DNA of 64,000 nucleotides from Doryteuthis pealeii (GCA_023376005.1 CM042145.1:92351350-92415349), one strand, 5' to 3'. Numbered from the stretch's first letter, positions 42,601 through 46,095 are shown. Notes: generated by a model from the sequence alone, not told the origin. Program-made: numbers and translations.

Positions 42601-43568
42601 CATTAGGGTAGGTTGATTTTTCACTTTTTAAAAATATCAAATTGTTCATCTATACGAAAGTTGTGTGTTAGTATACTGAATACTGATAACAAAAATTAGA
42701 TCTTTTACTTGCACTATTGTTTGAGGAAATAGCATCAAAGATTGTCTACTAAAATGCTCTAAAAAATCCTTGTTTTCGCAAAATTTAGCCTTTAGAAAAC
42801 AAGGATTTTTAGTGTATTTTAGTAGATTCGCATAGATGGACAATTTGATATTTTAAAAAAGTGAAAAATCAACCTACCCTATTGTACATATCAGTTAAAA
42901 ATAAAATAAATTGAAAATTTTTTTTTTTGTAATCATTTCAATTTTTCTTTTTAATTCGAGAAAAAAAAAAAAAAAAAAAAAAAAAGGAATAATTAAAAAA
43001 CAAAAAAATAATCACTAGAAAAAAGTTCTACCATATGTGTCTTCAGTAGAACTACCACTGTATCCTAATTTGAAGCATCATGTCATTTCTAAAGGTCTGG
43101 CATGCAAAGGATGTAGAGCCTGGTTGCAGAGTTGAATTCAGAAAAACAAAACAAAAAAACAAAAAAAAAAAAAACTTACCCTCTGTTAATTCACTACCAA
43201 AAATAAACGCCTTGGGTTTGGCAGCAGCAATACAATGCAAGAGTGGCTTGTCTCGAAGATTGAAATTGATAAGAGCAGCAATGACTCCGATTTTGGAGAG
43301 GCCTAACCAGATGCAAACATATTCGGGACGGCTTTCCATAAAAAGCGCGATTGTATCTCCAGGCTGGTAGCCAGCCTTTTGGAAGTAATGAGCAACAGAA
43401 TTTGCATGCTCATCCACCTGCCGGAAAGTCCAAATTTTGTCCTCAATACGAAATGCAATCTTTTCTGGATGTCGATCAACAATTTTCTTGAACAAGGATG
43501 CAATAGTCTCATGATTTTTGGTATATCTCCGGAGTTTAAATCTGAGTTTTATTAGGTTGTACAGTGCC
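68..43568 (-). CDS. SLC27A1/4-like: Fatty acid transport protein / long-chain acyl-CoA synthetase gene, 10 exons, 5' end missing
   Basis: Ten exons, 43568-43180, 19625-19476, 14053-13984, 12574-12373, 10512-10320, 7265-7122, 5787-5650, 3787-3623, 2021-1875 and 225-68, join in frame to 1756 nt, that is 584 residues and a TAA stop. All exon borders are AG/GT and intron phases are 1,1,2,0,1,1,1,1,1. The product aligns throughout with vertebrate FATP4/FATP1, with the AMP-binding loop [12 protein letters not shown] (residues 186-197), YGATEGN (325-331), TGD (428-430) and the FATP/VLACS signature [14 protein letters not shown] (443-456). Family members are membrane enzymes of the ER or plasma membrane that make long- and very-long-chain acyl-CoA with ATP and CoA and so drive fatty acid uptake. 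Compared with about 640 residues in human FATP4, only the N-terminal anchor is absent. FATP1 and FATP4 cannot be told apart here. The exon order is seen; the biochemical role is family knowledge. Confidence 0.95.
429..582. mobile_element. Small palindromic mariner-type MITE
   Basis: ACAAGGTGTGTCAAAAA begins the left end and its complement, slightly changed, ends the right end next to TATA. The left half is itself a hairpin (431-484), and the right half repeats the whole left half inverted (from CAGAATACAA at 522), giving a nested palindrome. The terminal sequence and TA flanks resemble IS630/Tc1-mariner MITEs; no transposase is present. Confidence 0.55.
620..805 (-). repeat. Dispersed SINE body (family S2)
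   Basis: The segment with CTCCTAGACTGGTTAAC, AGAGCCCAGTCTGCCCTACT and GCTATGTGAAATGCAAACAGC recurs at 5986-6385, 44335-44460 and 61430-62050. Elsewhere the family has a tRNA-like head at its high-coordinate side, so this is a headless fragment. Confidence 0.6.
845..965. repeat. Hairpin repeat with TATTCGGACTATTGTC arms
   Basis: ATTATTTGGACTATTGTCTC (867-886) and GAGGACAATAGTCCGAATAA are inverted around a short loop near 897-915. The same arm sequence occurs at 34325-34350, 35009-35040 and 35395-35420, next to hammerhead-like motifs, so this looks like a relic of the same repeat family. Confidence 0.6.
1113..1355 (+). repeat. tRNA-derived SINE (family S1)
   Basis: A box-like AGCTCAATTGGTAGAGC and B box-like GGGTTCAATACTGG give a tRNA-like head. 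The body follows with GCCAACTCAGCACATGAGTA, GCAGTAAAGTGGGGAGCTGA, GGTCTAGTGCTAGTGAAAAG and a TGACTTTATTT end. Six further copies are in the window. Confidence 0.8.
1394..1828. mobile_element. 435-bp fold-back element
   Basis: Arms of about 200 bp are inverted repeats: GTTAAATCGAACTTAACGG at the left end and CCGTTAAGTTTGATTTAAC at the right, with an apex near 1605-1625 (CATATCTTTGAG / CTCAAAGATATG). The internal blocks (ACCAAAAATCAGG, GAAATTTTCAGTGTTGATA) recur in the larger fold-back at 7553-8608. No ORF; non-autonomous. Confidence 0.75.
1875..2021 (-). CDS. SLC27A1/4-like: FATP exon [10 protein letters not shown] segment
   Basis: This 147-bp exon follows ATCTCAG and ends ACA-ACT-G/GTAAGT, phase 1-1, residues 484-533. 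It encodes [58 protein letters not shown] and LPPYARP-F-R are invariant in FATPs and belong to the mobile C-terminal subdomain that closes over the active site. The join VEVPG-VEGRAG with exon H is the family norm. Confidence 0.96.
2388..2433. repeat. (TAA)n microsatellite
   Basis: About fifteen AAT/TAA units with one interruption. Confidence 0.9.
3105..3575 (+). mobile_element. Non-LTR retrotransposon (LINE) 3' end, degenerate
   Basis: Reading across frames, the segment shows the C-terminal tail of a LINE ORF2: [50 protein letters not shown], then a 3' UTR ending GTGGTGCACTGAGCACTGTA and an ATTATT tail. The copy at 12644-13245 is longer and matches base by base. Broken by frameshifts and stops. 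Confidence 0.75.
3623..3787 (-). CDS. SLC27A1/4-like: FATP exon H: FATP/VLACS signature motif
   Basis: This 165-bp exon follows TTTGCAG and ends GTC-CCT-G/GTATGT, phase 1-1, residues 429-484. It encodes [56 protein letters not shown]. The [22 protein letters not shown] region is the hallmark that separates FATP/VLACS proteins from other acyl-CoA synthetases; the first aspartate of GDV and the arginine of FRDR contact the AMP ribose in relatives (established knowledge of the ANL fold). It is the strongest single identifier of the family in the window. Confidence 0.97.
3788..5649 (-). other. Intron G-H of the FATP gene
   Basis: Donor GTAAGA, acceptor TTTGCAG. It holds an R1/R2-type head fragment (4330-4395); the remainder (3970-4320 and 4400-5640) is unique AT-rich sequence in which no gene or recognised repeat was seen. 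Confidence 0.8.
5650..5787 (-). CDS. SLC27A1/4-like: FATP exon [11 protein letters not shown] to FLTG
   Basis: This 138-bp exon follows CTTTAG and ends CTG-ACA-G/GTAAGA, phase 1-1, residues 383-429. It encodes [38 protein letters not shown] and RGDVAFLTG. The block matches FATP4 [10 protein letters not shown]...FDGYLNQ...KKIA.DVF closely and leads into the conserved TGD. An A-rich tract (5797-5880) lies just upstream of the acceptor, so as transcribed the intron ends in a long poly-T stretch. Confidence 0.95.
5986..6385 (-). repeat. tRNA-derived SINE (family S2)
   Basis: On the minus strand it opens GGAGGCGTGTGGCATAATGG (A box-like) and GGAGTTCAAATGC (B box-like), then the S2 body GCTGTTTGCATTTCACATAG and AGTAGGGCAGACTGGGCTCT. 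Related copies: 620-805, 44335-44460, 61430-62050. Confidence 0.7.
6480..7035. repeat. Dispersed repeat with tRNA-like end (family S4)
   Basis: GTGTGGGAAGGTAGGCCTTA, AAATTTGCATATTCGAC and GTTTGCAAGTTCAATATCTG recur, diverged, at 32600-32990; the last motif also has a partner at 33580-33640. The GTTCAATATC segment resembles a B box. No coding capacity. Confidence 0.5.
7122..7265 (-). CDS. SLC27A1/4-like: FATP exon [12 protein letters not shown] segment
   Basis: This 144-bp exon follows ATTTCAG and ends AAA-CCA-G/GTAATT, phase 1 at both ends, residues 335-383. It encodes [39 protein letters not shown] and MCVHAKPG. Human FATP4 has the equivalent NFDSQVGACGFNSRIL...CIPCQPG at this place. With exons G, H and I it forms a run of four symmetrical 1-1 exons, each of which could be lost or gained without a frame change. 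Confidence 0.93.
7553..8608. mobile_element. 1.06-kb fold-back DNA element
   Basis: Ends are inverted: AGGGATACCCAAAAT at the left and ATTTTGGGTATACCT at the right. Inner arms 7830-7935 and 8433-8540 are also inverted (ACCAAAAATCAGGTAATTA with TAATTCCCCGATTTTTGGT). The inner blocks match the 1394-1828 element. Several long G/C runs (8110, 8390, 8545). No transposase seen. Confidence 0.65.
8947..9204 (-). repeat. tRNA-derived SINE (family S1)
   Basis: Reverse-strand S1 copy: on the plus strand the tail is at 8950 (AGAGTGGCCTATTGTCAGTA) and the tRNA-like head ends near 9204 (GGGGGCTCTACTGACTGAGC). Confidence 0.75.
9322..9890 (+). repeat. R1 dispersed repeat, near full length, diverged
   Basis: It follows the R1 order: a head with TCAACCC-TTGTTGGGTCATTT, AATAGATGGGGCC, TACCACCACTATGGGT, GGAACCTCACCATCAGA, CAATCATATAGGTGCCAGG, and a GCAGAGGTACAGCCGGCG end. 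R1 is the commonest repeat in the window and has no coding potential. Confidence 0.75.
9981..10217. mobile_element. hAT-like MITE with 6-bp flanking duplication
   Basis: Ends CAGAGATGCTGATAG and CTATCAGCATCACTG are inverted and the flanks CTTAAA (9975-9980 and 10218-10223) are identical. The inner sequence (GATGCAGTAAAATCATATCC, CACCATTTCAAGCTAACTG) recurs at 31923-32211, 37517-37842 and 60460-60653. Confidence 0.75.
10320..10512 (-). CDS. SLC27A1/4-like: FATP exon [12 protein letters not shown] and YGATE motif
   Basis: This 193-bp exon follows AAAATAG and ends AGT-CTG-A/GTAAGT, residues 271-335. It begins [16 protein letters not shown], has [16 protein letters not shown] in the middle and ends [16 protein letters not shown] is the conserved ANL-family motif contacting the adenine and carboxylate; the QYIGE-CRYLL block is typical of FATPs. 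Joins: YNCT-VSQYIG upstream and [15 protein letters not shown] downstream. A GTG codon at the exon start is an internal valine, not an initiation codon. Confidence 0.95.
10513..12372 (-). other. Intron D-E of the FATP gene
   Basis: Donor GTTAGT, acceptor AAAATAG. It holds short inverted pieces (GAGCCCCTTCAGCTTGGG at 11256 against CCCAAGCTGAAGGGGCTC at 11322), an R1-like head (11090-11190), an R1 copy (11455-11940) and A-rich tracts near 12180. The 10600-11050 stretch is unassigned, with no gene. Confidence 0.8.
11455..11940 (+). repeat. R1 dispersed repeat, 5' two thirds
   Basis: From TTTTATGGCATATCAACCCC to the CCACCTGGGTTCCA block; the last part (GGGTCGCCACCC to the end) is missing. Confidence 0.75.
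12373..12574 (-). CDS. SLC27A1/4-like: FATP exon D: LPLYHSAG core of the AMP-binding domain
   Basis: This 202-bp exon follows TTTACAG and ends TGC-ACG/GTTAGT, completing residue 203 and encoding 204-270. It reads [20 protein letters not shown], then [18 protein letters not shown], then [29 protein letters not shown] and the [13 protein letters not shown] block are near-invariant among FATPs and sit around the adenylate pocket. It ends in phase 0, the only phase-0 junction in the visible gene. A LINE 3' end lies about 70 bp beyond its 5' border, at 12644-13245. Confidence 0.95.
12644..13245 (+). mobile_element. Non-LTR retrotransposon (LINE) 3' end
   Basis: Read with frame changes, it gives the tail of a LINE reverse transcriptase protein: [53 protein letters not shown], then [18 protein letters not shown] and FKTSMLP. 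The RPHLEFAS...WNP, RRATK and VV-WN-LP layout is typical of Jockey/CR1/RTE-type ends. The 3' UTR ends GTGGTGCACCTGAGCACTGT and an ATTGTTATT tail. Dead copy; same family as 3105-3575. Confidence 0.85.
13285..13890 (+). repeat. R2 dispersed repeat
   Basis: AGCATGTCAACCCATCTAGG-type head, a T-rich middle, AATAGATGGGACTGTAACAG, TCCAGGTCAGGGTGGAACTG and TTACCATCAGATGCAGTTTA. Copies at 35515-35890, 46665-47145 and 58405-58860; R2 shares its middle with R1. Confidence 0.65.
13984..14053 (-). CDS. SLC27A1/4-like: FATP micro-exon C: AMP-binding (P-loop-like) motif
   Basis: This 70-bp exon follows TTTTTCAG and ends ACG-AG/GTTTGT. It encodes DKLMFIY, then [11 protein letters not shown], then VITHTR. 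It carries the whole adenylate-forming-enzyme signature that grips ATP phosphates, so skipping it would abolish catalysis and also shift the frame (70 is not a multiple of 3). Phase is 1 at the start and 2 at the end. The donor GTTTGT is weaker than its neighbours'. A polypurine minisatellite begins about 45 bp upstream of the exon in the direction of transcription (14100-14400), close to where the branch point and polypyrimidine tract would be. Confidence 0.95.
14100..14400. repeat. Polypurine minisatellite (~23-bp unit)
   Basis: Units of AAAGGGGAGAGAGAAGATTG with small changes repeat about ten times. The plus strand is almost pure purine, so the transcribed FATP intron carries a long pyrimidine tract here, just 5' of micro-exon C. 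Confidence 0.9.
15236..16030 (+). repeat. tRNA-derived SINE (family S1) split by a hAT insertion
   Basis: The A box-like TAGCTCATTCGGTTGAG lies at 15239-15255; the rest (GATACCGGCCCTCGCCAACT and on to TGACTTTACTT) resumes at 15802. The interruption is the 538-bp element at 15256-15793. Confidence 0.85.
15256..15793. mobile_element. Non-autonomous hAT transposon with 8-bp target duplication
   Basis: Ends CAGGCCCCGACACTAAC and GTTAATGTCGAGCCCTG are inverted with few mismatches; flanks CGGTTGAG (15248-15255) and CAGTTGAG (15794-15801) are an 8-bp duplication with one change, both from the SINE A box. Repeated CCGTCCC motifs inside; no transposase. Confidence 0.85.
17050..17640 (+). repeat. Tandem-type duplication of ~450 bp period
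   Basis: CCTCTATCTTAAATCTA, TGTCTGATTGTATCCCTTTT and GTCCTGAAGTTTTCAAAC each occur twice in direct order (17070/17542, 17120/17597, 17343/17488). Confidence 0.7.
17826..18424 (+). repeat. R1 dispersed repeat, full length
   Basis: A near-complete copy of about 600 bp, from TTTTACGGCATATCAACCTC to CCCAGCCGACAGGGCGGT. Its head GGCAT...ATGCC can form a short stem. Useful as a reference for the truncated copies. Confidence 0.85.
18628..18985 (+). repeat. R1 dispersed repeat, 5' part
   Basis: Identical layout to 17826-18200, ending at CAATAGGGTTGGG. It is only 200 bp from the full copy and in the same orientation. Confidence 0.85.
19476..19625 (-). CDS. SLC27A1/4-like: FATP exon B: variable linker before the AMP-binding loop
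   Basis: This 150-bp exon follows CTCCAG and ends with AGA-G/GTGAGT, phase 1 at both ends. It encodes about residues 130-180, beginning [20 protein letters not shown] and ending [11 protein letters not shown]. This is the least conserved part of FATPs, between FGSEL and the AMP-binding motif, so recognition rests on splice sites, phase and position rather than on strong identity. The joins read SELTE-A-VENV upstream and [13 protein letters not shown] downstream, both natural for the family. It stands alone between introns of 23.5 kb and 5.4 kb. Confidence 0.85.
19985..20135. mobile_element. Fragment of the CAG-GATGCTGATAG MITE family
   Basis: GCTTTAGTGGTTTCCCCAGA, AACCCTACAATCTATTAAGA and CAAATATGTGCATCCCAGGA match the right half of the element at 37517-37842; the terminal inverted end is lost where a TA microsatellite begins. 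Confidence 0.7.
20130..20163. repeat. (TA)n microsatellite
   Basis: Uninterrupted TA repeat at the edge of the MITE fragment. Confidence 0.9.
21318..21400 (+). repeat. tRNA-like repeat head (family S3)
   Basis: GTGGTGTAATAGTTAGCAAG (A box-like) and AATTCAATCCTTG (B box-like) match the three-unit array at 62542-62970. Confidence 0.6.
21498..22073 (+). repeat. R1 dispersed repeat, full length
   Basis: From TTAATGGCATATCAACCTCA to CAGCCGACAAGGCGGT; one internal deletion near 21917. Confidence 0.85.
22111..22155. repeat. (CA)n followed by (TG)n, a microsatellite palindrome
   Basis: ACACAC runs into GTGTGT with CACGTG at the centre, so it can fold back on itself. Confidence 0.9.
22213..22255 (-). 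ncRNA. Hammerhead-ribozyme-like motif
   Basis: On the minus strand: GTC (stem I), CTGAAGA, one extra A, stem II GGTCT-GAA-AGACT, GAA, stem III ATGTTATAGCAT, C, then GAC (stem I). Stem I extends to TGTC/GACA. The order matches the type I hammerhead core CUGANGA...GAA-A...U-H. The extra base before stem II is a deviation shared by the other copies. Activity is untested. Confidence 0.45.
22976..23037. repeat. (TA)n microsatellite
   Basis: About 25 TA units following GTGTG. Confidence 0.9.
23151..23188 (-). ncRNA. Hammerhead-ribozyme-like motif, weak stem II
   Basis: Minus strand: ATGC (stem I), CTGAAGA, a poorly paired stem II segment, GAA, ACACGTGT (stem III), C, GCAT (stem I). Core residues and stem I fit a hammerhead, but stem II has only about two pairs and stem III lacks a natural loop, so it may be a decayed copy. 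Confidence 0.35.
23575..23975. repeat. TG/TA-rich microsatellite cluster
   Basis: Two similar blocks (23580-23695 and 23840-23970) share TACATGGTTGTATTTGGTGT and a TATGTATATA tail, so the region is a diverged tandem duplication of about 290 bp. Confidence 0.7.
24072..24260. mobile_element. 189-bp hairpin element with near-identical arms
   Basis: The left arm 24072-24148 and right arm 24184-24260 are exact reverse complements as far as can be read by eye; the loop is about 35 bp. It is followed by TGACGGATTCATTTCC, a terminal box found near other hairpins here. Confidence 0.85.
24872..24899. repeat. (TA)n microsatellite
   Basis: Abuts the terminal box GGAAATGAATCTGACAG of the next repeat. 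Confidence 0.9.
24900..25145. mobile_element. Fold-back repeat containing a hammerhead-like motif
   Basis: GTATGTAAGTATATAAAA at 24927 and TTTTATATACTTACAT near 25143 are inverted; CAGCAAGTTGTTCAGA pairs with TCTGAACACCTTGTTT. The motif at 25033-25079 sits in the interior. The outer edge carries the GAATCTGACAG box. Confidence 0.65.
25033..25079 (+). ncRNA. Hammerhead-ribozyme-like motif
   Basis: GCC, CTGACGA, T, stem II GGTTTG-CTAAA-CAAACC, AAA in place of GAA, stem III ACATTATAATGT, T, GGC. Stems I, II and III pair well. The G12-to-A change would be expected to reduce or abolish cleavage, so this is probably a decayed copy. Confidence 0.4.
25152..25670. repeat. Dispersed repeat R3
   Basis: ATATGCGCCC, AAGTATTTAAGTTTAATG, AGAGATCAATAACACCAAGT and GAATCTCCATCATAA recur in the same order at 41713-42252, and the last part at 36200-36290. 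Confidence 0.75.
25695..25848. repeat. 24-bp minisatellite
   Basis: Six to seven units of GAGTGCTCGAAAAATTCAG plus AGAAA. Because 24 is a multiple of 3, both strands stay open and encode an 8-residue repeat; no other gene signal. Confidence 0.9.
25908..26018. repeat. Short hairpin
   Basis: TTGGTGACTGTCAGTTTCTT (25908) and AAGAAACTGACAGTCACCAA (ending 26017) are inverted, with a 40-bp loop. Confidence 0.75.
27224..27798. mobile_element. Non-autonomous hAT transposon with exact 8-bp target duplication
   Basis: Ends CAGGCATGTCAAAC and GTTTGACATGCCTG are perfect inverted repeats and CTTTAGTT flanks both sides (27216-27223, 27799-27806). Inside are three tandem ATGTATGTCATGAG units and an A run. 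The first part recurs at 31705-31900. No transposase. Confidence 0.9.
28425..28495 (+). repeat. R2 fragment
   Basis: TTGACCCATAGATAGTACCC and ACTTAGGGTCAGAGTGGAGC match the middle of R2. Confidence 0.6.
28725..28985. repeat. (GAAA)n polypurine tract
   Basis: About 260 bp of A/G only, in GAAA-type units. Confidence 0.9.
29367..29620 (-). repeat. tRNA-derived SINE (family S1)
   Basis: Reverse copy with tail GTGGCCTATTATTAGTATCA at the low end and head CAGATGCTCTACTGACTGAA at the high end. Confidence 0.75.
30820..31110 (+). repeat. tRNA-derived SINE (family S1) with an inverted tail insert
   Basis: Head TTTAGCTCAGTCAATAGAGC and AGGTTAGATACCGG. The tail contains an extra hairpin: CTGTCCGGTAGA followed by TCTATCGGACAG, then a second, inverted AGGGAGTCTGTTTCCTTTTC. 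Confidence 0.75.
31125..31350. repeat. ~27-bp AT-rich minisatellite
   Basis: TATATAACAGTATTTTGT recurs about seven times with varied spacing. Confidence 0.85.
31610..31900. repeat. R1-type head joined to a 5' fragment of the 27224 hAT family
   Basis: TTATGGCATATCAACC at 31626 is an R1-like head; from 31708, ATGTCAAACTGAGC to AATGAATACATATCT matches the first third of the hAT element at 27224. Confidence 0.65.
31923..32211. mobile_element. hAT-like MITE (same family as 9981-10217), opposite orientation
   Basis: CAGTGATGCTGATAG and CTATCAGCATCTCTG are the inverted ends. Flanks (TTCAAG, TATATA) show no duplication, so it may have been rearranged. Confidence 0.7.
32600..32990. repeat. Dispersed repeat with tRNA-like end (family S4)
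   Basis: GTGTGGGAAGGCAGGCCTTA, TAGAAATTTGCATACGCGAC and GGTTGCAAGTTCAATCTCTG match 6840-7020. Confidence 0.55.
33112..33178. repeat. 14-bp minisatellite
   Basis: ATGGAGTCAGAGTC repeats four times, then AGAGTC units. Confidence 0.9.
34355..34396 (-). ncRNA. Hammerhead-ribozyme-like motif, degenerate
   Basis: Minus strand: TAC, CTGAAGA, G, stem II starting GGC and closing GCC, AAA for GAA, ACGT, T, GTA. The layout matches its sister at 35047-35088, with a G12 change and very short stem III. Confidence 0.3.
34640..34940 (-). repeat. R1 dispersed repeat, inverted and rearranged
   Basis: TGGTCATGTCAAGCCCTAGC and TGTTAGAAGGCAGTGGCTGA are reverse-strand R1 segments; the TCTGGGGA-type block occurs twice. 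Confidence 0.6.
35000..35430. mobile_element. Composite repeat: hammerhead-like motif, 21-bp minisatellite, tRNA-like head
   Basis: Outer arms TATTCGGACTATTGTC (35013) and GACAATAGTCCGAATA (35400) are inverted. Inside are the motif at 35047-35088, three 21-bp units of GGAACCTTCTTTTC (35100-35170) and, on the minus strand at 35290-35375, a tRNA-like head with TAGTGGATAAGGTAG and GGTTCAAACCTG. The three parts together look like one mobile unit. Confidence 0.5.
35047..35088 (-). ncRNA. Hammerhead-ribozyme-like motif
   Basis: Minus strand: TAC, CTGAAGA, A, a GGCC...GTCC segment, GAA, ATGT, T, GTA. Core residues are kept; stem III is minimal, as described for short hammerheads of Penelope-like elements. 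Confidence 0.35.
35515..35890 (+). repeat. R2 dispersed repeat
   Basis: TTCATCCAGGGTTATTTTAT, CACTCCAGGTCACAGTGAAC and CCATCAGATGCAGTTTAGTG. Confidence 0.65.
36695..37255 (+). repeat. R1 dispersed repeat, near full length
   Basis: From GATTTTGTTTGTTTTACAGC to GTGCAGTCGGTGCATTCTAA; a short deletion removes GATTGATCGGAGGGGG. Confidence 0.85.
37517..37842. mobile_element. hAT-like MITE with 6-bp flanking duplication
   Basis: Ends CAGAGATGCTGATAG and CTATCAGCATCACTG; flanks CATGAG on both sides (37511-37516, 37843-37848). Longest intact copy of the family in the window. Confidence 0.8.
38295..38690. repeat. 27-bp and ~90-bp polypurine minisatellites
   Basis: AGAGAGGGCGTGTAAGGG units repeat about seven times (38300-38480); a longer unit with GGGAGCGTGTAGAGAGAG occurs twice (38500-38650). 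Long ORFs across it are artefacts of the 27-bp period. Confidence 0.9.
38815..39765. repeat. ~950-bp GATA/GATATA microsatellite
   Basis: Continuous AGATAGATATAGAGATAG sequence with a TA run near 39585-39617. Reverse-strand ORFs made only of Ile, Tyr, Leu and Ser are translation of the repeat. Confidence 0.95.
40593..40770. mobile_element. 178-bp hairpin element
   Basis: Left arm from TTTTTGAAGTTTGAAAGA and right arm to TCAAACTTCAAAAA are reverse complements of about 75 bp with few changes (GTCAAATATTCTATTTTAC / GTAAAATAGAATATTTGAC). It lies 90 bp before the hammerhead-like motif at 40861 and a terminal box at 40973. Confidence 0.85.
40861..40907 (+). ncRNA. Hammerhead-ribozyme-like motif
   Basis: GCC (stem I), CTGAAGA, T, stem II GATCTA-ATTAA-TAGATC, GAA, stem III ACACTGCAGCGT, C, GGC (stem I). 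All core residues CUGANGA, GAA-A and U-C before the cleavage point are present; stem III has one mismatch and one extra T precedes stem II. Confidence 0.45.
40965..41010 (+). repeat. Terminal box GTCGGATTCACTTCC next to (TA)n
   Basis: The box recurs at 24259 (+), 24908 (-), 43785 (-), 53161 (+) and 55216 (-), each beside a TATATA run, so it probably marks one end of the hairpin/ribozyme repeat family. Confidence 0.6.
41086..41160 (+). repeat. tRNA-Ser/Leu-like SINE head or pseudo-tRNA
   Basis: GATGGCCGAGTGGTTAAG is a good class II tRNA A box; GGGTTTCCATC replaces the B box GGGTTCGAATC. The acceptor stem is not closed by a clear partner, so a functional tRNA is unlikely. Confidence 0.45.
41713..42252. 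repeat. Dispersed repeat R3
   Basis: Second copy of 25152-25670, with the same order of blocks. Confidence 0.75.
42285..42420 (+). repeat. R1 dispersed repeat, 3' end only
   Basis: CAAAGTGGAGTGCTGCATAT to CTCTGCAGAGGCCCAGC. Confidence 0.7.
42605..42880. mobile_element. 276-bp fold-back MITE (copy 1)
   Basis: Ends AGGGTAGGTTGATTTTTCAC and GTGAAAAATCAACCTACCCT are perfect inverted repeats; the inversion continues as ATATCAAATTG / CAATTTGATAT, and an inner hairpin AAAATCCTTGTTTTC / GAAAACAAGGATTTT lies near 42770-42810. No ORF. A second copy, inverted, forms the palindrome tip at 54061-54334. Confidence 0.85.
43180..43568 (-). CDS. SLC27A1/4-like: FATP exon A (first in window): start of the AMP-binding domain
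   Basis: This 389-bp exon follows an acceptor TTTCAG and ends at GAG-G/GTAAGT. It encodes residues 1-130 of the partial protein, from a basic stretch ([11 protein letters not shown]) through [33 protein letters not shown], the conserved [19 protein letters not shown] and FGSELTE. These match the start of the catalytic region after the membrane anchor of FATP4. It opens in phase 2, so a further upstream exon with the anchor and start codon is required; no convincing candidate was seen at 43.6-64 kb. This copy is fully open, unlike the two copies at 53388-53772 and 54622-55004, so it is taken as the functional one. Neighbour: a 23.5-kb intron to the next exon. Confidence 0.95.
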
Positions 43569-44255
43569 CTGAAATAAAATTTTAAAAAAATAAAGATTAA
43601 TGACACATCCACTAATTGGTAACGGTTTTTGTTGTTTTTTGTTTTTTCTAATGACAAAAAGATAGTAATAATAGAAAACAATGGTTGTTTTACTAGGCTG
43701 AGTAAAAAGTGAGTGCAATATTTTGGTACATGCTAGTTTGCGGCACACACACATTATATATATAAGGAAAAGGGGGGTTGTAATGAATCCGACAGAATGA
43801 GGTAAAAAAAAGGAATGAAAGAACAAAACTCAGACAAAAATGTGTAGTATATTTCGCTGGAGTTTGAACTCAGCTTCTTCTACTTTATTGAATTATTCGG
43901 ATCATACAAGTGTTTTATAGAAGGGGGAAGTAGGTAGGTGGGTAAGTTTTGTGGTGAGGGAAAGATTTGATTGGTTATAGGAGACATCTTTGGGGAAGAT
44001 AAGAAATGAATCAGAGTTGAGGGAGGTAGGTAGAAACAATGAATGGTGAGAAATACCTGATAGGGGGAGGGGAGTAGCCATTTCTTGGAGAGAGATTTGT
44101 GTAGAGGAAGTAGCAAATGGGAGTAATAAAAGGGGGGTGGTTAGATGACCACAAAATCAAAATCAAACCTGTTTGTTAGGTATGTGGGTTATGGCCAAAT
44201 ACGTCAGCAAGTGAGGGTCAACAGGAGAGGTTAGGTTAGTTGGGGGTGGGAAAGT

Positions 44256-44256
<1 letters not shown>

Positions 44257-44312
<56 letters not shown>
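44257..44312. repeat. (TA)n microsatellite
   Basis: About 27 TA units; shorter and broken in the two other copies (52655-52703, 55686-55742). Confidence 0.9.
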
Positions 44313-44316
<4 letters not shown>

Positions 44317-44334
44317 TATTTGTTTGTTAAGCAG

Positions 44335-44460
44335 AGTTTTACAGATTTGAATGCAGAGTTTTCATTCTCCTAGACTGCTTATCTAACCAAGGTTAAAAAG
44401 CCCAGTCTGCCCTACTATTTACCCATAGCTGTAGGGAGAGTAGTTGGGTGGGGAAGGGGT
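44335..44460 (-). repeat. SINE body fragment (family S2)
   Basis: Carries CCCAGTCTGCCCTACTATTT and CATAGCTG-AGGGAGAGTAG; repeated at 52545-52645 inverted and 55743-55845. Confidence 0.6.
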
Positions 44461-45374
44461 TATGATTATATATGCCAAAGTCAATTTTAAAGGAGAGTAC
44501 AGCTGGTTTGGATTTAGTTTTCCTTCTAATTGACTAGTTGCCTCAGCAAAGCATCTTAAATTCAGAGTATTCTAAACTGCACCAACAGCGTATTGAACTT
44601 ATTATATAACGAACAGAGACAGCAAACAGATTTGGAATTAATTTCATTGTAGATATATTGAATTATCTACACTTTGAACAATTTTTGTACCATGTGCTTG
44701 CCCCCCCCCCAAAAAAAAAAAAAATTCTGACTAAATTTGATTTTTTTTTTTTTACAGAATTAACTATTCTATTGAATGCAAACTATTTTCTTTCAAGTGG
44801 AATTTATTTTATTTTTAGAAAAGAAAACCCAAAACATTTCAACAGTTAATTGTATTCCAAATCCACCAATTGATCATTGTCCCACTTACAAAAAAAAAAA
44901 AAAAAAAAAAAAACACACTTAAACAGTCCACTCCTGTTAGAGGGAGTGACTTTAACACATCCAATAAGTCTTCTTAGTTATTGGCCAAGAGGTTAAAAAC
45001 TGTAATTACTGATCAGAATTTAAGTTGAACAGTGCAGAACATTTGATAATCTACACACACACACACACACACACACAACCCATCGACAGAGACGTGGTAG
45101 CATGTCAGGAGTCTCAGGAGATGTGACAAAAGACAATAGAGTCCAAAAAGCAAAACATTCAAAGGAAAAGGAATCAAGTCTTTGGCCAGTCAATATCAGA
45201 TGATATCCTGATGTTGGTAGAGAAAAATTAACTGCATGGTGACAAAGAACAAGGCTGGCTTGTACTTTATTTAGAATACTACATAGAATGTATTATATTA
45301 TTTACTCTGACATGTAAACGAATTCAGGATTTTATATGAAAGACAGGTTAAATATAGAAATACAAAATGTTATC

Positions 45375-46064
45375 AAAATACATACACACTAATAGATATA
45401 TACACATATACAGACACATTCATATATATGTATATTTAGTAACACGCACCACAACATACAATACATACAATGCATAGCACGCACACACACACATACATAC
45501 AATGCATAGACACGCACACACACACATACATACAATGCATAGACACACACACACACCTACATACAATGCATAGACACGCACACATAATACATACATACAT
45601 ACATACACATACATACATAGCACACATATTACCTACATACACGCACACATATATATACATACATATACCATATATACATACACGCACACATACACACATA
45701 TATACATACACGCACACATACACACATATATACATACACGCACACATCACACATATACACATACCACACATACACATATACACATATACATACATACAGC
45801 ACATACACAATATACATACATACACACATACACACATACACATAACATACACATATACATACATACACACACATACACATATACACATATACATACACCA
45901 CGATACACATATACATACATCCACATACACATATACACATATTATATACATACATAACATATACACATATATACATACATACACATATACACATATATAT
46001 ACATACATAAACACACACATACAACACACACCATACACATCACACATATATATATACAACACAT

Positions 46065-46095
<31 letters not shown>

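Larger units (their letters stand above)
19626..43179 (-). other. 23.5-kb intron A-B of the FATP gene
   Basis: Donor GTAAGT after GAG-G at 43179-43174, acceptor CTCCAG. Its contents are listed separately. Parts where no gene or clear repeat was seen: 20170-21300, 22560-23140, 26060-27215, 27810-28420, 29740-30770, 32215-32590, 33660-34290, 37860-38270, 39780-40590 and 41180-41700. Confidence 0.85.
43569..45060 (-). other. FATP intron upstream of exon A
   Basis: Intronic by position. It contains a repeat with terminal box (43767-43900), a TA microsatellite (44257-44312), an S2 fragment (44335-44460) and poly-A/poly-C runs. No N-terminal exon was found. Confidence 0.7.
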